A DNA stretch of 35,461 bases from an uncultured Anaeromyxobacter sp. (GTDB lineage Bacteria > Myxococcota > Myxococcia > Myxococcales > Anaeromyxobacteraceae), in NCBI GenBank assembly GCA_903904005.1, contig CAIVAR010000045.1, positions 1 through 35,461 of the forward strand. Direction: 5' to 3'. The notes beneath the pieces are model-generated. The model searched no databases and had not been told where the DNA came from. It saw only the letters and a list, made by a program, of their open reading frames with translations. Both the position numbers and the translations under genes were made by a program. Below are positions 31,325 through 35,461 of the stretch, in pieces; the first letter of the stretch is position 1, and each line of letters opens with the position of its first letter.

Positions 31325-33130
31325 ATGGAAGAAATCCAGAACCGAGACCCCCAGCAGCAGCAGGCGCAGGACCCCCGACACGAACAGAGCCACGGCGACG
31401 CGAAGCCCGACGGCGGCGCGACGGGTACCCGTCCGCCCGGGAAGCGCAGGCGCCGGGCCCGCCGTGGACGTGGCCGTGGTGGAGCGCCCGGCGAGACCCG
31501 CGAGGGGGGCGAAAAGCCCGCCATCCGGGAGGTTTCCGCGATCCGGGAGATCTCCGCGGTGCGCGAGATCCCCGCAACTCGCGAGGCCCCGGCCGCGCGC
31601 CAGGCACCGCGCGCCCCCCGGGGCGAACCACGCGGCGAGTCCCGCCCGCCCCGGGAGCACCGGCGCCGGGATCGGCACGAGCCAGAGGGGGAGCGGCGCC
31701 CGCCCGTGCCCCGAGGGCTCACCCTCGACCCGGAGATGCCGAGCCCGGACCGGGAGCAGGAGATCCCGCTCGACCGGCTCGACCGGGACGCGGTGAAGGT
31801 GATCGCGCGGCTCCGCTCCGTGGGGCACAAGGCCTACTTCGTGGGCGGCTGCGTCCGCGACGCGCTGCTCGGCCGCACCCCCAAGGACTTCGACCTCGCC
31901 ACCGACGCCCACCCCGGCGAGGTCCGCGCCATCTTCCGCAACTGCCGGCTCATCGGGCGCCGCTTCCGGCTGGCCCACGTCTTCTTCCGCGACGGGAAGA
32001 TCATCGAGGTCGCCACCTTCCGGCAGAACCCGGTCGACGTGGGCGACGACGTCCCCTCCGACGCCGACCTGCTCATCACCCGCGACAACGTCTTCGGCAC
32101 CGCCGAGGAGGACGCGCGGCGGCGCGACTTCACGGTGAACGGCCTCTTCTACGACCCGTTCCTCGGCGAGGTCATCGACTACGTCGGCGGCCGCGCCGAC
32201 CTCGACGCCCGCCGCATGTCCACCATCGGAGACCCCGAGGTGCGCATGCGGGAGGACCCCGTCCGCGCGCTCCGCGCCATCCGCTTCGCGGCCCGGCTCG
32301 GCTTCACCATCGAGCCCGAGGTCTTCGAGGCGATGCGCCGCCACGCCGGCGAGCTGGCCCGCTGCGCCCCGCCCCGCGTGCTCGAGGAGACCTTCAAGAT
32401 CCTGCGCTGCACGGGATCGGGCCGGGCCTTCGAGCTGCTGCGGTCGGCGGGGCTCCTCCAGGTCACCCTGCCTGCCCTCTCCCAGGCGCTCGACGCCGGG
32501 GGCATCGAGGCGCGGACCCGCTTCCAGGCCCACCTCTCCGCGCTCGACGGGCTGGTGCGCGAGGGGGACGAGGTCTCCGACGCGGTGCTGCTCGGTGCGC
32601 TCCTCGTCCACCTCCGGGCCGGACCGGGCGGCGAGCCGGCCGCCGACCTCCTGCTCGCCGAGCTGGTCCAGACCGCGCGGCTGCCCCGCCGGATGGCCGA
32701 GCGGGCCCGCATGGCCCTGCAGGCGCAGCGCCTCTTCCGCGGTCCTCCGCGCCGGAGGCGACGCGGCGGGCTGGCCGGACAGGCCTACTTCCACGACGCC
32801 CTGCAACTCCTCCGGGTGACGGTGAAGGCCACCGGCGAGGGTGCAGACGCGCTCGCCCGCTGGGAGGACGAGGAGCAGGGCGGCCGCGGGGAGGGCGCCG
32901 AGGAGATCGAGCCCTCGATGCTCGCCGAGGCCGCGTCCGACGACGTCGCCGGTTCCCCCTCCGCGCCGGGCGTGCCCGCCCGGGCCGGGGAAGCTCCCGA
33001 AGGACCGGACGATGCGGGAACGGATGACGGACGCCGCCGCCGACGGGGCGGACGCCGCCGCCGACGCCGCGGAAAGGGAGCCAGCGGAGCGCCGCAGGCC
33101 GGCCCTTCCGCCCCACCTGCGGCGCCGTAG
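31325..33130 (+). CDS. pcnB: Poly(A) polymerase I with Arg-rich N- and C-terminal extensions
   Basis: 601 residues. The nucleotidyltransferase core begins near 150. [10 protein letters not shown] (174-183) and the metal-binding D188/D190 (KDFDLAT) are present, as is [13 protein letters not shown]. The element [11 protein letters not shown] (209-219) matches the signature that separates bacterial poly(A) polymerases from CCA-adding enzymes, so 3' polyadenylation of RNA is the likely role. The C-terminal helical part follows (FETFK-like [19 protein letters not shown], cut short). About 140 residues precede the core, with [13 protein letters not shown] and five hexapeptide repeats; the last 100 residues are acidic then Arg-rich ([16 protein letters not shown]). 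The ATG 31325 has no clear ribosome binding site; an in-frame stop at 31286 rules out a much longer product. Confidence 0.92.
   Translation: MEEIQNRDPQQQQAQDPRHEQSHGDAKPDGGATGTRPPGKRRRRARRGRGRGGAPGETREGGEKPAIREVSAIREISAVREIPATREAPAARQAPRAPRGEPRGESRPPREHRRRDRHEPEGERRPPVPRGLTLDPEMPSPDREQEIPLDRLDRDAVKVIARLRSVGHKAYFVGGCVRDALLGRTPKDFDLATDAHPGEVRAIFRNCRLIGRRFRLAHVFFRDGKIIEVATFRQNPVDVGDDVPSDADLLITRDNVFGTAEEDARRRDFTVNGLFYDPFLGEVIDYVGGRADLDARRMSTIGDPEVRMREDPVRALRAIRFAARLGFTIEPEVFEAMRRHAGELARCAPPRVLEETFKILRCTGSGRAFELLRSAGLLQVTLPALSQALDAGGIEARTRFQAHLSALDGLVREGDEVSDAVLLGALLVHLRAGPGGEPAADLLLAELVQTARLPRRMAERARMALQAQRLFRGPPRRRRRGGLAGQAYFHDALQLLRVTVKATGEGADALARWEDEEQGGRGEGAEEIEPSMLAEAASDDVAGSPSAPGVPARAGEAPEGPDDAGTDDGRRRRRGGRRRRRRGKGASGAPQAGPSAPPAAP
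31520..31609 (+). repeat. Five 18-nt repeats in pcnB
   Basis: Residues 66-95 of PcnB read [30 protein letters not shown]: five hexapeptides in a row, decaying toward the 3' side. The period of 18 nt is the same as that of the yhbY minisatellite, though the sequences differ. Confidence 0.75.
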
Positions 33131-33148
33131 CCGGCCGCCCATTTCGAG

Positions 33149-33154
33149 TACAAT
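33149..33154 (+). promoter_or_regulatory. Candidate -10 box of pyrH
   Basis: TACAAT matches the -10 consensus at five of six positions and lies 22 nt before ATG 33177, just past the pcnB stop. No good -35 is seen at the matching distance. Confidence 0.35.
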
Positions 33155-33176
33155 GCGCCAGCCCGAGCGACCCCCC

Positions 33177-33941
33177 ATGAAGACCCCGACCCAGAGCGGA
33201 AGCGACAAGCCGAAGGCCCGTTACCGGCGCGTCCTCATCAAGCTGTCGGGCGAGGCGCTCATGGGCGACGGCAAGTACGGCATCTCGCCGAAGACCCTCA
33301 TCGCCATCGCCCAGGACGTGAAGGAGGCGGTCGAACTCGGCGTGCAGGTGGCGCTGACCATCGGCGGCGGGAACATCTTCCGCGGCGTCTCCGGCGCCAC
33401 CGAGGGGATGGACCGCTCCAGCGCCGACTACATGGGCATGCTCGCCACGGTGATCAACGGCATGGCCCTCCAGGACGCCTTCGAGAAGCTGGGCGTCCAG
33501 ACGCGGGTCCAGTCGGCCATCGAGATGCACCAGATCGCCGAGCCCTACATCCGCCGCCGCGCCATCCGCCACCTCGAGAAGGGGCGGGTGGTCATCTTCG
33601 CGGCCGGCACCGGCAATCCGTACTTCACCACCGACACGGCGGCGAGCCTCCGGGCCATGGAGGTCCACGCCGACGTGCTGCTCAAGGCCACCAAGGTCGA
33701 CGGCGTCTACAGCGACGACCCCAAGAAGAACCCGGCCGCGACCAAGTTCAAGCAGCTGTCCTACCTGGACGTGCTGAAGAAGAACCTCAAGGTGATGGAC
33801 TCCACGGCCATCAGCCTCTGCATGGACAACGACCTGCCCATCGTGGTGTTCGATCTCACCGAGCGCGGCAACATCCGCCGCGCGGTGCTCGGCGAGGAGA
33901 TCGGGACCACCGTCGGGAAGATCCCCACGCGCGCGGCCTAG
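33177..33941 (+). CDS. pyrH: Uridylate kinase (UMP kinase)
   Basis: 254 residues of the amino-acid-kinase fold, converting UMP to UDP with ATP. Typical blocks are [53 protein letters not shown] and [15 protein letters not shown] 33177 is preferred over in-frame ATG 33153, because TACAAT overlaps the latter and the added eight residues (MRQPERPP) are not family-like; neither has a strong ribosome binding site. Even so, about 18 residues before the first strand are Lys/Ser-rich. It is followed by frr after 31 bases, the normal order, but rpsB-tsf, which usually stand just upstream, are 5.7 kb away on the opposite strand. Confidence 0.96.
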   Translation: MKTPTQSGSDKPKARYRRVLIKLSGEALMGDGKYGISPKTLIAIAQDVKEAVELGVQVALTIGGGNIFRGVSGATEGMDRSSADYMGMLATVINGMALQDAFEKLGVQTRVQSAIEMHQIAEPYIRRRAIRHLEKGRVVIFAAGTGNPYFTTDTAASLRAMEVHADVLLKATKVDGVYSDDPKKNPAATKFKQLSYLDVLKKNLKVMDSTAISLCMDNDLPIVVFDLTERGNIRRAVLGEEIGTTVGKIPTRAA

Positions 33942-33972
33942 CCCGCCGCGCCGCCCCGCCGCCGGAGGGAAC

Positions 33973-34536
33973 ATGAGCGTCGCCGACGACATCCTGAAGG
34001 ACCTCACCGACCGGATCGCCAAGACCATCGATTCGTTCAAGGCCGACCTGCAGGCCATCCGCACCGGCCGCGCCAACCTGCACGTCCTCGACTCGGTGCG
34101 GGTCGACTACTACGGCCAGATGACCCCGCTTCACCAGGTGGGGACGCTGGCGGTGGCCGACGCACGGCTGATCACGGTGAAGCCCTGGGAGAAGAACCTC
34201 ATCCCGCTCATCGAGAAGGCCATCCGGGACGCCAACCTGGGTCTCAATCCCGGCTCCGACAAGGACATCGTCCGCATCCCCATCCCCCCGCTCACCGAGG
34301 AGCGGCGCCGCGAGATCGTGAAGCAGGTGAAGCACAAGGGGGAGGAGTTCAAGGTGGCGGTGCGCAACGAGCGGCGCGACGCCAAGGAGTTCGTCGAGGC
34401 GGCGGAGAAGGACGGCGACATCTCCCAGGACGAGGCCAAGAAGGCGCTCGAGAAGGTCCAGAAGGCCACCGACGAGGGCGTGAAGAAGATCGACGAGGTG
34501 GTGGCTACGAAGGAGAAGGATGTGATGCAGGTGTGA
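33973..34536 (+). CDS. frr: Ribosome recycling factor
   Basis: 187 residues, the usual length. With EF-G it splits post-termination ribosomes. Family blocks are in order: the N-terminal helix with AIRTGRANLHVLDSVRVDYYG, MTPLHQVGTLAV, the IREAL-equivalent LIEKAIRDANLGLNP, the RIPIPPLTEERRREIVK hinge, and the C-terminal helix (AEKDGDISQDEAKKALEKVQ cut to its core). GGAGGGAAC stands just before the ATG. It ends the pyrH-frr pair; no clear terminator follows in the 176 bases before the next, convergent gene. Confidence 0.97.
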   Translation: MSVADDILKDLTDRIAKTIDSFKADLQAIRTGRANLHVLDSVRVDYYGQMTPLHQVGTLAVADARLITVKPWEKNLIPLIEKAIRDANLGLNPGSDKDIVRIPIPPLTEERRREIVKQVKHKGEEFKVAVRNERRDAKEFVEAAEKDGDISQDEAKKALEKVQKATDEGVKKIDEVVATKEKDVMQV

Positions 34537-34712
34537 GCGGGCCTGCGGCGTGGCGGCGGTGCCCCTTGCGTGGTGCCGGCGCCCCGGGGCCGTACTCGTC
34601 GATGGGGGCGCCCACTCAGACGCGCCCCGCGCCGAGTCCGCCCCGGGCGCCTGGACTCGAAGGGCGAAGCCGCGCCGAGGCCGGCTCGCCGTAGGGCGCG
34701 CGACGGCGCCCG

Positions 34713-35461
34713 TTACTGGAACTGGGCAAGCGCGCGGATCCGCTCCAGCGCGTCGCCGGGGGCGTCGGACGGGAAGGGCGCCGAGGACCGGGCCAGCCGC
34801 GCCAGCCAGCGCGCGTCGAGCGGCCGGGCCGGGAGGGCCGGTGGGAGGGCTGCCGCCGTGGTCTCCTGCTTGGGGCCGGAGGCGTCGCCCTGCCCGACCA
34901 CGAAGCCGGCGAGCAGCAGCGCGGCCCGGACGGAGGTGGCGGTCGAGTAGGTGAAGAGCGTGGTCCCCGGGGCGCAGCGGGCGGCGAGGCGCGCGAAGGC
35001 GCCGGCGGTCCAGAGCGGACCGTTCACCTTGGGTGAGAAGGGATCCCAGTAGACCACGTCGGCGCGGAGCGGCTCGGCGTCGAGCCGGTCGAGGGCCTCG
35101 CCGAGCCGCAGTTCCCAGGTGATCCCGGGTTCCTCGTGGCGCCCGTTCCGCAGCAGGGACCGGGCTGCCGCGGTCTCCTCGACGGACCAGCCGAGCCGGC
35201 GCGCCCCGTCGTCGGAGCAGGCCAGGGTGAGCGCGCCCAGCTCCCGCTCGAAGCTGACGAGGGCCAGCGGACGTCGCCCCGCAGGTGCGGCCCGGGCGGC
35301 CCGGAGGGCGGCGAGCGCGTTGCCGGCGGCGCCGAGGCCGACGTCGAAGAGGACCAGGGCGGGGCCCGGCTCGAGGAGCCGCTCCACGAGGCGCGACTGG
35401 GCCACGTAGAGCCGTTCCGACTCGACCGCCGCGCCGATCACCGGGTGCATCACCTCGCCCG
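34713..35461 (-). CDS. MnmC-like SAM-dependent methyltransferase (DUF752 type), 5' end cut by window edge
   Basis: At least 248 residues visible. The codons before GTG 35453 read Gly-Glu, giving GEVMHPV, a stretch typical of the interior of this family, so the gene starts outside the window. SAM-binding elements follow: LVLFDVGLGAAGNALAAL (motif I), then VVYWDPFSPKVNGPLWTAGAFARLA, which parallels the DGFAPxxNPxMW block of the MnmC methyltransferase domain, and TLFTYSTATSVRAALLLAGF. MnmC methylates 5-aminomethyl-2-thiouridine at the tRNA wobble base; the stand-alone form lacks the FAD oxidase half. The C-terminus ends ALAQFQ. A weak stem (GGGCGC/GCGCCC, 34694-34711) lies just past the stop. 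The tRNA role is inferred from family likeness. Confidence 0.75.
   Translation of the reverse strand, partial: GEVMHPVIGAAVESERLYVAQSRLVERLLEPGPALVLFDVGLGAAGNALAALRAARAAPAGRRPLALVSFERELGALTLACSDDGARRLGWSVEETAAARSLLRNGRHEEPGITWELRLGEALDRLDAEPLRADVVYWDPFSPKVNGPLWTAGAFARLAARCAPGTTLFTYSTATSVRAALLLAGFVVGQGDASGPKQETTAAALPPALPARPLDARWLARLARSSAPFPSDAPGDALERIRALAQFQ

Noticed and set aside
34537-34712. Search for a tRNA or small RNA after frr
   Set aside because: No T-loop (GGTTCGA) or acceptor pairing found; only a weak GC-rich stem next to the MnmC-like stop.

Overview
This is a very GC-rich, densely coded bacterial chromosome segment. The gene content fits a delta-proteobacterial / Myxococcota organism, possibly Anaeromyxobacter-like. 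Pointers are an Oar-type TonB receptor beside a tonB-exbB-exbD-exbD operon, a DUF4388-like/J-domain/TPR protein, a split methylmalonyl-CoA mutase, and many Pro-, Lys- or Arg-rich extensions on housekeeping proteins. This assignment is inference from gene content. I saw no tRNA, rRNA, insertion sequence, integrase, prophage or CRISPR array. Genes run off both window edges: a HEAT-repeat protein at the left and an MnmC-like methyltransferase at the right.

Layout. (1) 1-12957: propionyl-CoA metabolism. A carboxyltransferase (pccB) lies at 1023, a biotin carboxylase at 9068, a biotin-carrier-like protein at 10591 and the catalytic subunit of methylmalonyl-CoA mutase at 11164. Between the two carboxylase parts sits a tightly packed set of porin, exported sulfatase, GT-B-like protein and thioesterase, plus a convergent serA-like dehydrogenase. 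(2) 12965-18428: a J-domain protein, YhbY with a long repeat tail, a small membrane protein, an HExxH protein, a phosphofructokinase with PPi-type residues and an RluA-family pseudouridine synthase. (3) 18443-25574: a tonB-exbB-exbD-exbD operon divergent from a large Oar-like receptor and a lipoprotein. Both directions have clear TTGACA-17-TAnAAn promoters, and the receptor promoter carries an inverted repeat over its -10. (4) 25575-34536: translation, RNA and repair genes. rpsB-tsf runs leftward; bcp, rsmB, mutM, rnhB, pcnB, pyrH and frr run rightward.

How the parts work together. Region 1 would carboxylate propionyl-CoA and isomerise methylmalonyl-CoA to succinyl-CoA, but two parts depart from the rule. 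The carrier protein has Gly where the biotinylated Lys should be, and the carboxyltransferase has Val at a Gly of its second oxyanion hole. Region 3 looks like a self-contained energised outer-membrane transport or secretion unit. Its receptor has ten cysteines in five close pairs.

The best candidates for something undescribed are the lysine-less carrier with its altered carboxyltransferase, the TonB/Oar/lipoprotein unit with its operator, the (GRPERT/S)n minisatellite tail on YhbY, and a group of genes whose -10-like box lies only 9-10 nt before the start codon, suggesting leaderless transcripts.
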